Shown here in pieces: positions 1-10,940 of a stretch of DNA of 64,000 nt. Source of the DNA: Persephonella sp. IF05-L8 (GTDB lineage: Bacteria; Aquificota; Aquificia; Aquificales; Hydrogenothermaceae); assembly GCF_000703045.1 (NCBI RefSeq), contig NZ_JNLJ01000001.1, positions 124,001 through 188,000 on the forward strand, written 5' to 3'. Positions within the stretch are counted from its first letter, which is position 1, and every line of letters starts with the position of its first letter. Made by a program: the position numbers and the translations under genes. Under the pieces are notes generated by a model that had not been told where the DNA came from, did no database searches, and saw only the letters and a list, made by a program, of their open reading frames with translations.

Positions 1-842
1 GGCTTTTTAGCTGTAATCCATTCTATTAATACCCATGAAATAACAGCTGCTGCTGTTGCAAGGTTAGTTGTAAGAAGAGCAACACCTGCAACCTCGTTTG
101 CACCGAATGCAGAACCTGCGTTAAATCCGAACCATCCAAACCACAGAAGACCTGCACCAAGAGCAGTTAAAACAACTGAAGATGGTAAGATTGCCGTTTT
201 TTTGTAATCTTTTCTTTTTCCAAGGAGAAGTGCTAAAACCAGACCTGTTACCCCTGCGTTTATGTGAACAACAGTTCCACCAGCGAAATCTAAAGCTCCA
301 GCATCAAAAAGGAAACCTCCACCCCATACAACATGGGCAATTGGTGCGTAAACAAAAGTAATCCAGAGAACTACAAAAACAAGCCATGTAGAAAATTTCA
401 TTCTTTCTATAACAGCACCGGAAGCAAGGGCTATTGTAATAGCTGCGAATGTTGATTGGAAGGTTGCAAATACCCATTCAGGATATGTTCCGCTTAATGC
501 TTTATAATCAACTCCATTCATTAAGAATTTACTAAAGCCTCCAGCTATCGCATCCAGAGCTCCATAACCATCTGTAAAAGCTATAGAATAACCCCATAAA
601 AACCATACAACTATAGCAAGAGCATAAGCCATAAGAACCATCATCACAGTGTTAACTATGTTTTTGTATCTTGTCATTCCACCATAAAAAAGGATAAGTC
701 CTCCCACTGTCATAAGAACAACAAAAGCTGTTGCTGTTATCATCCAGGCAGTATCGCCTGTGTCTAATTTTGCTTCTTCAGCAAAGGAAATTGTTGGCAC
801 AAGCAGGGAGAAAGCCCAAAACAGTAAAGATTTAATTTTCAT
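1..842 (-). CDS. amtB: ammonium transporter, AmtB family (partial, C-terminus outside window)
   Basis: This is the N-terminal 280 residues of an Amt/Rh ammonium channel that moves ammonia across the inner membrane. Translating the minus strand gives a cleavable signal peptide (Lys-rich start, then LLFWAFSLLVPTISFAEE), followed by many hydrophobic helices. The Amt signature DFAGGTVVHINAG lies near residue 190 and contains the first pore histidine. AGGAGGTC sits 6 bases before the ATG. It lies 38 bases downstream of glnB on the same strand, the usual glnB/glnK-amtB pairing in which the PII protein plugs the channel when nitrogen is plentiful. It is probably co-transcribed with glnB under nitrogen control. 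The second pore histidine and the C-terminal tail are beyond the window edge. Confidence 0.95.
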   Translation of the reverse strand, partial: MKIKSLLFWAFSLLVPTISFAEEAKLDTGDTAWMITATAFVVLMTVGGLILFYGGMTRYKNIVNTVMMVLMAYALAIVVWFLWGYSIAFTDGYGALDAIAGGFSKFLMNGVDYKALSGTYPEWVFATFQSTFAAITIALASGAVIERMKFSTWLVFVVLWITFVYAPIAHVVWGGGFLFDAGALDFAGGTVVHINAGVTGLVLALLLGKRKDYKKTAILPSSVVLTALGAGLLWFGWFGFNAGSAFGANEVAGVALLTTNLATAAAVISWVLIEWITAKK

Positions 843-880
843 ACTATGACCTCCTGAATATTTTTTTATTTTTATTTTTT

Positions 881-1383
<503 letters not shown>

Positions 1384-1384
<1 letters not shown>

Positions 1385-1411
1385 AAAAAAAAGCCCCCGT
1401 AATGGGGGCTT
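1384..1411 (-). terminator. rho-independent terminator of groESL
   Basis: On the minus strand the 3' end of groEL is followed by a stem AAGCCCCC/GGGGGCTT with loop ATTAC, then a run of T residues. This is a textbook intrinsic terminator about 30 bases after the stop codon. It also insulates the nitrogen-control region immediately downstream. Confidence 0.85.
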
Positions 1412-1438
1412 GGAAAATTTGTTATATTAAGGGCTTTT

Positions 1439-3076
<1,638 letters not shown>

Positions 3077-3103
3077 CTATTTCCACCTCCTTTGTTTTTT
3101 TTG

Positions 3104-3397
3104 TTATTGGATAATAGCAAGGATGTCGTCTTCTCTGAGAACTATAAGTTCTTCACCATCAACAACAAATTCATTTCCCGCATATTTGCTGTAGATAACT
3201 TTGTCCCCAACTTTTACTTTTAATGGTTTGATTTCACCATTTTCTAAAAGTCTTCCTTCACCAACAGCAATTACTTCACCTTCAGATGGTTTTTCTTTAG
3301 CTGTATCAGGGATGATAATTCCTGATGGAGTTTTTTCTTCCACTTCTTCTGCAGGCTTGATTACTACTCTATCGTAGAGTGGTGTGATTTTAGCCAT
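3104..3397 (-). CDS. groS: co-chaperonin GroES
   Basis: The 97-residue lid of the GroEL chamber, with [10 protein letters not shown] at the start, the mobile loop [17 protein letters not shown] near residues 20-37 and the SKYAGNE segment. A TTG three codons upstream is in frame, but it abuts the Shine-Dalgarno AGGAGG with no spacing, whereas the ATG at 3397 lies 9 bases from it. I therefore use the ATG. It is the first gene of groESL, with its own promoter upstream. Confidence 0.97.
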   Translation of the reverse strand: MAKITPLYDRVVIKPAEEVEEKTPSGIIIPDTAKEKPSEGEVIAVGEGRLLENGEIKPLKVKVGDKVIYSKYAGNEFVVDGEELIVLREDDILAIIQ

Positions 3398-3438
3398 CCT
3401 GCACAACCTCCTTTTTTCCTTTATTTTTACTATTTAAT

Positions 3439-3467
3439 ATTATATTCCTGAATTCAAAAAAATGCAA
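3439..3467 (-). promoter_or_regulatory. sigma-70-type promoter of groESL
   Basis: On the minus strand TTGCAT is separated by 17 bases from a perfect TATAAT (3444-3439). Transcription would start about 35 bases before the groES ATG. I looked for the CIRCE inverted repeat (TTAGCACTC-N9-GAGTGCTAA) that HrcA binds and did not find one, so heat control, if any, must work another way. Confidence 0.7.
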
Positions 3468-3555
3468 TAAGTTTACATATAAAATATGCTTAAGTCTGAC
3501 TAAGATTTTACAGAGCTAAAATGGTTCCTGTATTTGATACAAGCAATTCAGCGGC

Positions 3556-6150
3556 TTATTTTTTGATTACTTTATATAACTGCTCTTTTATCTGTTCTAA
3601 AAGGGCTTCATCGGTGATTTTTCTTTTATCTGGTGTTCTTACATAAAAGGCATCTCTTATTCTTTCTCCCTGTGTGGCGACTTTGACAATATGAACATAA
3701 AGGTCAAATCTTGCAAAAACCTTAAAGATATCAAATAGAAGACCTATTCTGTCTTCCCCTGAAATATCAAATATGGTGTAGATATCAGATGAGCTGTTGT
3801 CCACTTTTACAAATGTTGGTGGAGGGATTACAGAGGCTTTGAATGTTGTATTTCTTTTTTTGGACAGGTCTTCAAGGGTAAGTTTTTTATCAAGATATTT
3901 TGCAAATAATTCTTTAAACTGCTCAAATTTTTTATCCTCAACAACTTCAAGGGATGAAGTTGATATCTGAAGGTCAATAACAACAATTCCATCTTTTCTC
4001 ATATAGCTATAAACAGAAAGTATATTAATTCCCATATAAGAAAGTATTCCTGTTACAACAAGTAATGGATTTTTTACTTTTTTGCTATCCAGAACAACAA
4101 TAAGCTCGGAAAATCCTACACCGTAATTTTTATCAAAGAAAAATTGGGGTTTACCTGTTTTGAATAAAAGTTCTTCCATTTTGATATGTCTTATCATCGT
4201 GTCCAGTGGAGTTGAAAGCAGATAATACTCAGAAAATCTTTGCATATGGAATTTTGCCCTTTCTTCCCCAAGTTCTGCTTCAAGGAGTGCATACAGTTTT
4301 TTCCTCTTTTCTTCTATTTTTCTGGCTGCTATTTCCTCGTAAGAGACATTTTCTTCAAGGACTTCCATTGTTTTGTGGTAAAGCTCCCAAAGTAGAGAAT
4401 TTTTCCAGTCATTCCATATATTAGGCCCAACAGCATTTGCATCGCACCAGGTCAGGACTGTAAGCATTTTTAGTAATTCTTTATTTTTAATGGTTTTTGC
4501 AAAATCATTTATAACTTTTGGGTCGTTTAGATTTCTTCTCTGGGATATTTTTGACATATCAAGATGATGCCTCACCAGAAAACTAACAATCTCTGCATCC
4601 CTCTCTGGATAACCAAATCTACGCATTATATCCTTTGCCATTTTTTCTCCAAGAATACAGTGGTCTGTTTTGTGTCCTTTTCCTATGTCATGCAGGAATA
4701 TAGCCCATATTAGCAGGTCAACCCTGTCTATTTCTTTGTAAAGTTCATACATCATCTTTCTGTGGGGATGGTCAACTTTCTTAAGGCTTTCCAGTTCTTC
4801 TACAGCTTTTATTGCATGGGCATCTGTTGTGTATTTGTGGTAAGCATCATACTGGAAGTGACATCTCTGGTAGCCAAATTCAGGTATAAGGTCATCAAGG
4901 ACATAGAAGTCCTGCATTTTCCTAAGGGTTTTTGCCAGATTTTTAGGGTCTGAGAATATTTTTCTCACTAATCTTTTGATTTCTGGATTATTCCTGTTTT
5001 CTCTTATTTTCCCTTCATTTTTTCTGATTAAAAACTCCAGTTCTGAAGAAAAATCAAGGTTGTATTCTTTGAAATAAAGGAATGCTTTCAGGATATTTTT
5101 TACATCTTTTTCAAATTTGTTTTTGTTGAATACATCAAGTTCTATCGATGTTCTGGAGAAAACATCATCTATTGGTTCATGGATTTCCAGCTCATCTTCT
5201 TCAGTAAGGGCTTTTAGAATTCTTCTGGTTATGGTATTGATTGATTTGGCATACAGGTAATAAAGCCTCATCATTTTTTCAACACTTTCCCTGAGGGCTT
5301 CCTCGTCATACGGGGCTTCCACATAGCCTAACTTTTTAGCTACTTCTTCCTGCAGAGGTCTTACAAGAACATCACATCTTTTGTTGCAGATTAAATGCAT
5401 CTCATTTCTCAGCCTCAGAAGAAAGTTATAAGCTCTGATAAGTTCCTGATATTCTTCTTCAAGGATTATATTGTTTTCTACAAAGTAGTGATAATCTGGA
5501 ACATCATCCAAAACCTTGGCAATCCAGAAAACCTCATGGAAGTCCCTTAGGCCTCCTTCTCCTTCTTTAATGTGCGGCTCCATCATATAAATAGTGGAAC
5601 CTGTTCGCTGGTATCTCATTTTTCTGGCTCTAAGGGTAGCATTTATGTAAGCTGACCTTTTTCTTCTGATTAATCTTTTGAATTTTTTTATTAGCTCGTC
5701 ATATAGTTCTTGATTTCCAATAATAAATCTTCCCTGTAATAAAGATGTTGCAACGGTAAGGTCTTCTTTTGACAGGTCAAGGAATGTTTTTATATCCCGT
5801 GGTGAAAAACCTATATCAACTTTCAGGTCTAAAAGAGCATAATAAAAATTTTCTATTCCTTCCTTTAGCTGTTCAAAATTATCAGGCTCAAATACAAGGG
5901 ACAAATCTATATCAGATTTAAAACAGAGCTCTCTCCTTCCATATCCACCTAAAACAACAATTGCTATCTGGGATAAATCTTTAAAGGATATCTCTGCAAG
6001 CTGTTTTATGGTTTCATCGGTAAGGTCTGATAATGAACGGACTGTTTCCAGACCGTCGGCACCTGCTCTATGTTTCTGGACGATTTCCTCTTTTTTATCA
6101 AAGTAGTTTTTTAATATTTCCTGCTTCTTTTTTTCCAGTGTTTTGTTCAT
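3556..6150 (-). CDS. glnD: bifunctional [protein-PII] uridylyltransferase / uridylyl-removing enzyme
   Basis: GlnD (864 residues) senses glutamine and adds or removes UMP on PII. The nucleotidyltransferase motif GGYGRREL at 68-75 is followed by SDIDL (Asp80, Asp82). A linker domain leads to the HD hydrolase domain with HDIGKGHKTDH near residue 487, and two ACT domains occupy roughly residues 680-750 and 795-864. The start ATG at 6150 overlaps the mutL stop as TGATG, so translation is probably coupled. A GTG one codon upstream is also in frame. Its substrate PII is encoded about 2.3 kb downstream, beyond groESL, so nitrogen-sensing genes cluster here. Confidence 0.95.
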   Translation of the reverse strand: MNKTLEKKKQEILKNYFDKKEEIVQKHRAGADGLETVRSLSDLTDETIKQLAEISFKDLSQIAIVVLGGYGRRELCFKSDIDLSLVFEPDNFEQLKEGIENFYYALLDLKVDIGFSPRDIKTFLDLSKEDLTVATSLLQGRFIIGNQELYDELIKKFKRLIRRKRSAYINATLRARKMRYQRTGSTIYMMEPHIKEGEGGLRDFHEVFWIAKVLDDVPDYHYFVENNIILEEEYQELIRAYNFLLRLRNEMHLICNKRCDVLVRPLQEEVAKKLGYVEAPYDEEALRESVEKMMRLYYLYAKSINTITRRILKALTEEDELEIHEPIDDVFSRTSIELDVFNKNKFEKDVKNILKAFLYFKEYNLDFSSELEFLIRKNEGKIRENRNNPEIKRLVRKIFSDPKNLAKTLRKMQDFYVLDDLIPEFGYQRCHFQYDAYHKYTTDAHAIKAVEELESLKKVDHPHRKMMYELYKEIDRVDLLIWAIFLHDIGKGHKTDHCILGEKMAKDIMRRFGYPERDAEIVSFLVRHHLDMSKISQRRNLNDPKVINDFAKTIKNKELLKMLTVLTWCDANAVGPNIWNDWKNSLLWELYHKTMEVLEENVSYEEIAARKIEEKRKKLYALLEAELGEERAKFHMQRFSEYYLLSTPLDTMIRHIKMEELLFKTGKPQFFFDKNYGVGFSELIVVLDSKKVKNPLLVVTGILSYMGINILSVYSYMRKDGIVVIDLQISTSSLEVVEDKKFEQFKELFAKYLDKKLTLEDLSKKRNTTFKASVIPPPTFVKVDNSSSDIYTIFDISGEDRIGLLFDIFKVFARFDLYVHIVKVATQGERIRDAFYVRTPDKRKITDEALLEQIKEQLYKVIKK

Positions 6151-7673
6151 CACACCCTACCTACCTTCTTTTTTATGGTTTCAACTGGAATTTTATAATA
6201 AATAGGTCTTCCGTGGGGACATAGATTTGGATTGTTTGTTGCAAGCCATATTTTAAGGAGATTTTTGGCTTCTTCATTATTGAGGATTTCTCCGGCTTCA
6301 ATGGAAATCTCACAGGCAACCTCCCCCAGAAATTTCTCTATCTCAATATCAGGATATTCTGTTTCTATCAGAGAGAGTATGAGATTTTTAAGGGTTTCTC
6401 CTTCAATAGAGGATTTTGTAATTTCTATACCGTCAGGCGTGATTTCAAATTCTATTCCTGCATTTTTAAGCTTATCCCTTAGATTTTTGATTTTTTCAAT
6501 CTGGGTTTCATCAAGAGAAATTTTTACAGGTTTTATTTCTTTTGGCTCTAAACCTGTTGTTCTGTATTTTTTTAGTAGTAGTTCATAATTAATTCGTTCA
6601 CTTGCTACGTGCTGGTCTATAAAGTAGATTTCACCATCAAAATAAACAATGAGAAAGGTATTTTCTATCTGTCCAACAATCTCAAATTGGCCGCTATATT
6701 TTGCTGTCTTTTGATTTAGACTGTAATTTATCTGAGGTTTTGATACATTCTCCAGAGCTTCTTTTACCAGTTCTAAAACAGGATTTTCTTTTCTTAACTT
6801 AACTTCTATTTTTGCAGGGTGGACATTATGGTCAACCATATAAGGAGGTAGTTCTAAGAACAAAATAGATATTGTTTTTCCTGTCTTTGATTTTAAGACT
6901 TTTTTAATGAGGCTGTTTCTGACAGGTCTTCCATTTATATAAATAAACTCTTTTCCTGTCTGATAATCTAAAAGTAAAAAACCGTAAGCTTTTCCTGTTT
7001 GATTTTCCTGTGAAAAACGCAGGATATTTTCTGCTTTTGGGAATAAATCTTTTATTCTCTGCTGACGGTCTGCAGGTAAAAGTGTATAAATATTTTTTCC
7101 ATCAACATCAAGGCTAAAAAATACATTATTGCGGTAAATAGCATACCTGAGGAAGACATCTATTATATGGTTTAGCTCGGTTTTCTCTGATTTAAGAAAT
7201 TTTTGGCGGACAGGAATATTAAAAAATAGGTCTTTAACTCTGACTGTTGTTCCTTCAGGTGCACCTGTATCTGTTAGATGTTTGAAAATACCACCTTCTA
7301 TATAAAGCTCCTTTCCCAATGGAAAACCTTTTGCTCTGGAAATAAGACTGAATTTTGAAACAGAGGCAATACTTGCCAGTGCCTCTCCACGAAAGCCATA
7401 GCTGTCAAGGGCATATAACTGGTCTATTGAGGAAATCTTACTTGTTGCATGCCTGTCAACTGCAAACATAATATCATCAGGATGTATGCCTGTGCCGTTG
7501 TCTTTTACTTCAATCAGCTTTTTGCCGCCTTTTTCAATTTTTATCTCAATTCTGTCTGCCTGTGCATCAAGGGAGTTTTCTATTAGTTCTTTTAAAACAC
7601 TTGCCGGTCTGTCTATTATTTCTCCTGCAGCTATCTTATTTATAATTTCATCTGCCAATTTTTTTATTCTCAT
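6150..7673 (-). CDS. mutL: DNA mismatch repair protein MutL
   Basis: GHKL-family ATPase (507 residues) that links MutS mismatch recognition to strand incision. The N-terminal ATPase shows ELIENSLDAQ, DNGTGI and YGFRGEAL (residues about 30-95). The C-terminal domain carries DQHVASERINYE near 352, which fits the endonuclease motif DQHAxxExxxxE, and CPHGRP near 485, both typical of MutL proteins that nick DNA themselves in bacteria without MutH. It is shorter than the usual 600-plus residues, because the interdomain linker is short. AGGAAAGA precedes the ATG. The stop overlaps the glnD start. Confidence 0.95.
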   Translation of the reverse strand: MRIKKLADEIINKIAAGEIIDRPASVLKELIENSLDAQADRIEIKIEKGGKKLIEVKDNGTGIHPDDIMFAVDRHATSKISSIDQLYALDSYGFRGEALASIASVSKFSLISRAKGFPLGKELYIEGGIFKHLTDTGAPEGTTVRVKDLFFNIPVRQKFLKSEKTELNHIIDVFLRYAIYRNNVFFSLDVDGKNIYTLLPADRQQRIKDLFPKAENILRFSQENQTGKAYGFLLLDYQTGKEFIYINGRPVRNSLIKKVLKSKTGKTISILFLELPPYMVDHNVHPAKIEVKLRKENPVLELVKEALENVSKPQINYSLNQKTAKYSGQFEIVGQIENTFLIVYFDGEIYFIDQHVASERINYELLLKKYRTTGLEPKEIKPVKISLDETQIEKIKNLRDKLKNAGIEFEITPDGIEITKSSIEGETLKNLILSLIETEYPDIEIEKFLGEVACEISIEAGEILNNEEAKNLLKIWLATNNPNLCPHGRPIYYKIPVETIKKKVGRV

Positions 7674-7766
7674 TCTTTCCTCTTGTAAAACAGTTTCAGG
7701 GAAATAATATTATTTATTGCACAGATAATTTAAGAAAACAAAAAAAATTCTCAAGGAGGGCTGAAA

Positions 7767-8117
7767 ATGGCTGTAAGGAAACTGGAAAAATCTGAATGGG
7801 AAAGCTATTTCAACGAATTTGACAAGAAGTATAGGGATGGGCAAATTCCTGCTAAAGAAGTTCAGATTGAGATTGTAAATGATGAAATCGGCGACCAGGT
7901 TGAAACATGGTGGCAACCTTTGATAGGACTGGCTTATGACCCTAAAGATGATGAGTTTGAAGTGGCTGCAGAAAGACATGACCATCTTATCCATAAACCT
8001 GTAGAAATTTATGTTGATGAAGATGTTGATGGTATAAAAACAGTTGAAGTTGTTCAGGAAGACGGAACAAAACATATAATCAAACTCAGAACTCCTGAAG
8101 CACTCCCAGAAAAATAA
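7767..8117 (+). CDS. DUF5335-like small acidic protein
   Basis: A 116-residue soluble acidic protein with no signal peptide or membrane segment. The arrangement of an N-terminal LEKSEWESYFNEFDKKY, a central GDQVETWWQPLIGLAYDPKDDEFEV and a C-terminal strand before RTPEALP resembles DUF5335 proteins, whose function is unknown. The family assignment is from memory of the pattern and is tentative. AAGGAGGG precedes the ATG. It is a single-gene unit, divergent from mutL and followed by a small hairpin. Confidence 0.75.
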   Translation: MAVRKLEKSEWESYFNEFDKKYRDGQIPAKEVQIEIVNDEIGDQVETWWQPLIGLAYDPKDDEFEVAAERHDHLIHKPVEIYVDEDVDGIKTVEVVQEDGTKHIIKLRTPEALPEK

Positions 8118-8121
8118 CAAA

Positions 8122-8139
8122 AAGGGGCGAAAGCCCCTT
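8122..8139 (+). terminator. hairpin after the DUF5335 gene
   Basis: AAGGGGC-GAAA-GCCCCTT forms a 7-bp stem with a stable GNRA-type tetraloop four bases after the stop codon. The trailing sequence TTATCTAATTTTA is only partly T-rich, so this is a weak intrinsic terminator or an mRNA 3'-end stabiliser. Confidence 0.55.
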
Positions 8140-8140
8140 A

Positions 8141-8400
8141 TCTAATTTTAAGGACGGTTTTTTTATAAATCCACAAAATCTGTAAATTATTTCTGGCAAA
8201 AAATCTTAAAAGTATTAATTAATAGAAGCTTTTATCTAAAATATCCTGAAAGGTAATCAGATAGTTTTTCATCCGACCTCTCAGTATTAAATATCCCGAT
8301 TAATCAGGAAAAAGATAAATCAGAAAATAGACCCTTCATAAAACTTCTGGGATGAGATTATTTAGGGGAAAATTCTATATTTAAAGAAGAGGTTACATTA
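8141..8400 (+). other. non-coding stretch between the DUF5335 gene and tRNA-Phe
   Basis: About 260 A+T-rich bases with no credible gene. The only start with a Shine-Dalgarno-like sequence is on the minus strand near 8288 and gives just 17 codons. No promoter, repeat or clear RNA structure stood out. Confidence 0.5.
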
Positions 8401-8476
8401 TGGTGGCCAAGGGCGGAATCGAACCGCCGACACCGCGGTTTTCAGCCGCGTGCTCTACCAACTGAGCTACCTGGCC
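8401..8476 (-). tRNA. tRNA-Phe (anticodon GAA)
   Basis: The minus strand folds as a complete cloverleaf. The acceptor arm starts GGCCAGG, the D-arm contains AGCTCAGTTGGTAGAGC, the anticodon arm GCGGCTGAAAACCGC has GAA in the loop, and the T-arm contains GGTTCGATTCC. The 3' CCA is encoded (8403-8401). A promoter lies just upstream. Confidence 0.97.
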
Positions 8477-8498
8477 ACACCTTTATTCTGGATAAAAT

Positions 8499-8527
8499 AG
8501 TTTATACCTGTTGTGCCTGAATGTCAA
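8499..8527 (-). promoter_or_regulatory. promoter of tRNA-Phe
   Basis: A perfect TTGACA (8527-8522) is followed after 17 bases by TAAACT within TATAAACT. Transcription would start roughly 15 bases before the mature tRNA. Confidence 0.65.
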
Positions 8528-8534
8528 GACTTTT

Positions 8535-10391
8535 TTAGAAAAATCTATTAATTGAAAAAGTTAGAGAATATCTATTTTTATAATAAATTCTGCTTAGACT
8601 AAATTTTGTTTGAAAAGCAGTATTTGTATCTATAGAAAAGTTATATGTTAACCCCGAAGAAAAACCAAAAAATTCTTTTTTAGCCACTGAATAAAATGGA
8701 TAGAAGGAAAATATAATTTTGTTCTTATTTAATTCCCCTAAAAAGACAAATTCTGTACCTATATTTAATCTGGACTTATTTATATATTGTGTATCCAGCT
8801 GGAGTTTTGTTTTAATTATTCCAGAATACAAATACCTACCATATTTCCCGTAAGATAATCCCATTCCTGTGGAGAAGTTCCAAAACAAATGTTTTTCTTT
8901 TAAATCCCAATCTCTCTTAAATGATGTTGTTACCAACCATGAAACAGGTTTGAAAATAATATCCCTTATAGAGTATGACCTAATCTTTATTAATGACAAC
9001 TCTTCTAAAACGGTTTTATTTTTATCTGGAAAATTTCTAATTTCTATGTATGGAAATAATATCTCTGAGCCGAATATGTAACCATTATCATCATCATCTA
9101 ATCCATGGTAAGCAGTTCTATATTTAAATGAGATGAACTTATCGCCGTTATCGGAACCTGTATTTAGTGCAAACATTTTACTTCTATGGCCTTTGTCTGG
9201 AGGAACTTTTTTCGGAAGATTATATCTGATTACATAGTGTAATTTACTTCTTGCCTTCAAAAGTTTTAAAAATTTTTTTCTATACTCCTTATAAGGCATT
9301 TTTTCTTTAACAGAATAATACATAAAAATAAGTTTTGCTAACTCCATTATCTTTGCTTTATGTTCAACAGGTAAATTTTTCTTGATATACAATTCAGGTT
9401 CTATTTTGAATTTTGCTATTTTATACGCTGTTTCTATATCTTTTTCTGTTATATCTGGGTTAGACTGAATGAAAGCTTTTATTTTTGAGGAAGCAGAAGG
9501 TCGGTAATGAACATTTTCAATAAGATTTTTACTTTTTAAAAATCTTATGGTGTCGGTGGGAATAGTCCAGAAATTAAAGTAATCAATAGCCTTTAGCTCA
9601 GGATTACCAAGGTCAATTAAATGAAGTATTTGGTATGAACAGTTTTTATTGAAAAAATAATAATAAACATATTTATTCTGAAGCTCCCAAATATGAAGAG
9701 TTATCAGAATTACTTTATCTTTAGGAAGTTTTAAAGTATATTCCCATAAATCTCTGCTCTCCAGGTTGTTATACTCAAAGATTTTTTTATAATAAGGAAA
9801 AACTGAAAAATAACCTTTATATAGACCAAATATACCTTTTATATAGTATAGAAAACCTTCTGTTTCATCTGCATTAGCTGCATAATTAACTGCATATCCC
9901 AGTAATTTACTTTTAACAGGAGGGTCTATTCTCAGGAATGTATGTCCATACATAGAAGCTGGACTGTTTATATACGCATCCGAAAATATCAAGGATATAG
10001 AATGAGGTTCTATCTGTTTGATAAACTCTTTTAACTTTTTACAATTTGGATTTACCTTTGGATTAATTCTCAAAAATTTCTTTAAAAAATGATATCTTGC
10101 AGGATACTTACAAATTGGATGGTTATCTCCTTTTTCAGTAGAGGTTATAAATGCTGTGATTGTCGCTTCTAATTCAGATTTAGGATTAATATATCCGTCT
10201 TTTGCAAGAAAAAAATCTGTATCATCTATTTCACTTTTTCCATCTTTATAATGTAAAAGTGCTAACCAGATGGGATTTTGTGCAAGAAAAGTATATTCAG
10301 GTTTAGAAAAAGAGGAACTATAAATGAGGAGGCAGGCTATTAAGCCTGCCATGGATTTTTGTATCAAAGTTTGGTTAAACTTCCTCAGCAA
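8535..10391 (-). CDS. outer-membrane protein with Lnb-type (DUF4105) periplasmic domain
   Basis: The protein has three parts. A hydrophobic signal segment AGLIACLLIY is followed by a periplasmic domain with GHTFLR near residue 148 and NCSY near 249, His and Cys positions that match the DUF4105/Lnb family. The C-terminal part (about 390-618) has alternating aromatic strands and ends in Phe, as in outer-membrane beta-barrels. Lnb proteins have been linked to lipoprotein N-acylation; whether this one does that is inference. The start is uncertain: the open frame begins at TTG 10391, overlapping the upstream gene. TTG 10367 lies 12 bases after GAGGAAG, and ATG 10352 has no Shine-Dalgarno and abuts a perfect hairpin. 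It follows a DUF3015 gene in the same operon. Confidence 0.8.
   Translation of the reverse strand: MLRKFNQTLIQKSMAGLIACLLIYSSSFSKPEYTFLAQNPIWLALLHYKDGKSEIDDTDFFLAKDGYINPKSELEATITAFITSTEKGDNHPICKYPARYHFLKKFLRINPKVNPNCKKLKEFIKQIEPHSISLIFSDAYINSPASMYGHTFLRIDPPVKSKLLGYAVNYAANADETEGFLYYIKGIFGLYKGYFSVFPYYKKIFEYNNLESRDLWEYTLKLPKDKVILITLHIWELQNKYVYYYFFNKNCSYQILHLIDLGNPELKAIDYFNFWTIPTDTIRFLKSKNLIENVHYRPSASSKIKAFIQSNPDITEKDIETAYKIAKFKIEPELYIKKNLPVEHKAKIMELAKLIFMYYSVKEKMPYKEYRKKFLKLLKARSKLHYVIRYNLPKKVPPDKGHRSKMFALNTGSDNGDKFISFKYRTAYHGLDDDDNGYIFGSEILFPYIEIRNFPDKNKTVLEELSLIKIRSYSIRDIIFKPVSWLVTTSFKRDWDLKEKHLFWNFSTGMGLSYGKYGRYLYSGIIKTKLQLDTQYINKSRLNIGTEFVFLGELNKNKIIFSFYPFYSVAKKEFFGFSSGLTYNFSIDTNTAFQTKFSLSRIYYKNRYSLTFSINRFF
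10331..10350 (-). other. perfect hairpin at the start of the Lnb-like gene
   Basis: GGCAGGCT-ATTA-AGCCTGCC gives an 8-bp G+C-rich stem in an A+T-rich context. It begins at the G of the ATG at 10352 and overlaps the signal-peptide codons. There is no T-run after it on the minus strand, so it is not a normal terminator; it could slow translation or act as an attenuator. Confidence 0.6.
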
Positions 10392-10839
10392 TTTCTACAA
10401 TCGCATCTATAACATCTGCAGATTGAACATTTTCAGATGAATAGATTTTGTCAAAATTGTTCTGTAGTTTTGAATAAAATTCTCCTTTTTTATTTTCTGG
10501 AATATTTAATAATTCAGCAACTGTATCTAAAGTTTCCCCGTTTCCAGAAGCAATATCAGAAGCTAACTCATCCATATTTTCAGAAACAAATTTGAAAAGT
10601 CTGTCATTCTTAACAACTTTTTCTGGTTGCTTACATTCTAATGTTCCAGAAGTAATACCAAAAGTTTGGTTTCCAGATATTCCGTTTGTTGTAACAGCAA
10701 GGATTTCAAAAAGTGTGGTGTCAGGAGCATCTTTTAAAATCATGTAACCAAGACCACATCCAGTATTTTCCTTGTTTACTGCAAAGGAAGGAATAGAGAT
10801 AAGTGCCACCCCCATTGCTGCTGCTAATAACTTTTTCAT
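10375..10839 (-). CDS. DUF3015 family exported protein
   Basis: A 154-residue secreted protein. MKKLLAAAMGVALISIPSFA is a clean signal peptide. The mature part has the family hallmarks GCGLGYMI, TTNGISGNQTFGI (near residues 50-62) and a second Cys in LECKQP, so a disulfide between the two Cys is likely. Function is unknown. The open frame extends 30 codons further upstream, but GGAGG lies 7 bases before the ATG at 10839 and the signal peptide starts there. Its 3' end overlaps the longest frame of the Lnb-like gene, suggesting coupled expression of two envelope proteins. A good promoter lies in the upstream gap. Confidence 0.88.
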   Translation of the reverse strand: MKKLLAAAMGVALISIPSFAVNKENTGCGLGYMILKDAPDTTLFEILAVTTNGISGNQTFGITSGTLECKQPEKVVKNDRLFKFVSENMDELASDIASGNGETLDTVAELLNIPENKKGEFYSKLQNNFDKIYSSENVQSADVIDAIVEIAEEV

Positions 10840-10900
10840 CTTTCTACCTCCGTAAAGTTTTTTATATCTGTTTTTTATCTTTTCTTTAACAGCCTCTTTT

Positions 10901-10929
10901 AGTGTAGAATAATTAACTAAATTTTTCAA
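10901..10929 (-). promoter_or_regulatory. promoter of the DUF3015-Lnb operon
   Basis: TTGAAA (10929-10924), a 17-base spacer and TACACT (10906-10901) match the sigma-70 consensus well. The predicted start leaves a leader of about 55 bases. The -35 box overlaps the yajC ribosome-binding region on the other strand. Confidence 0.6.
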
Positions 10930-10940
10930 GGAGGTTGTCT

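Noticed and set aside
3398-3555. A CIRCE/HrcA operator upstream of groES
   Set aside because: No TTAGCACTC-N9-GAGTGCTAA or close variant is present; only a normal promoter was found.
8141-8400. Decayed gene or structured RNA upstream of the tRNA-Phe region
   Set aside because: Frames are very short on both strands and no consistent stems were seen by eye.
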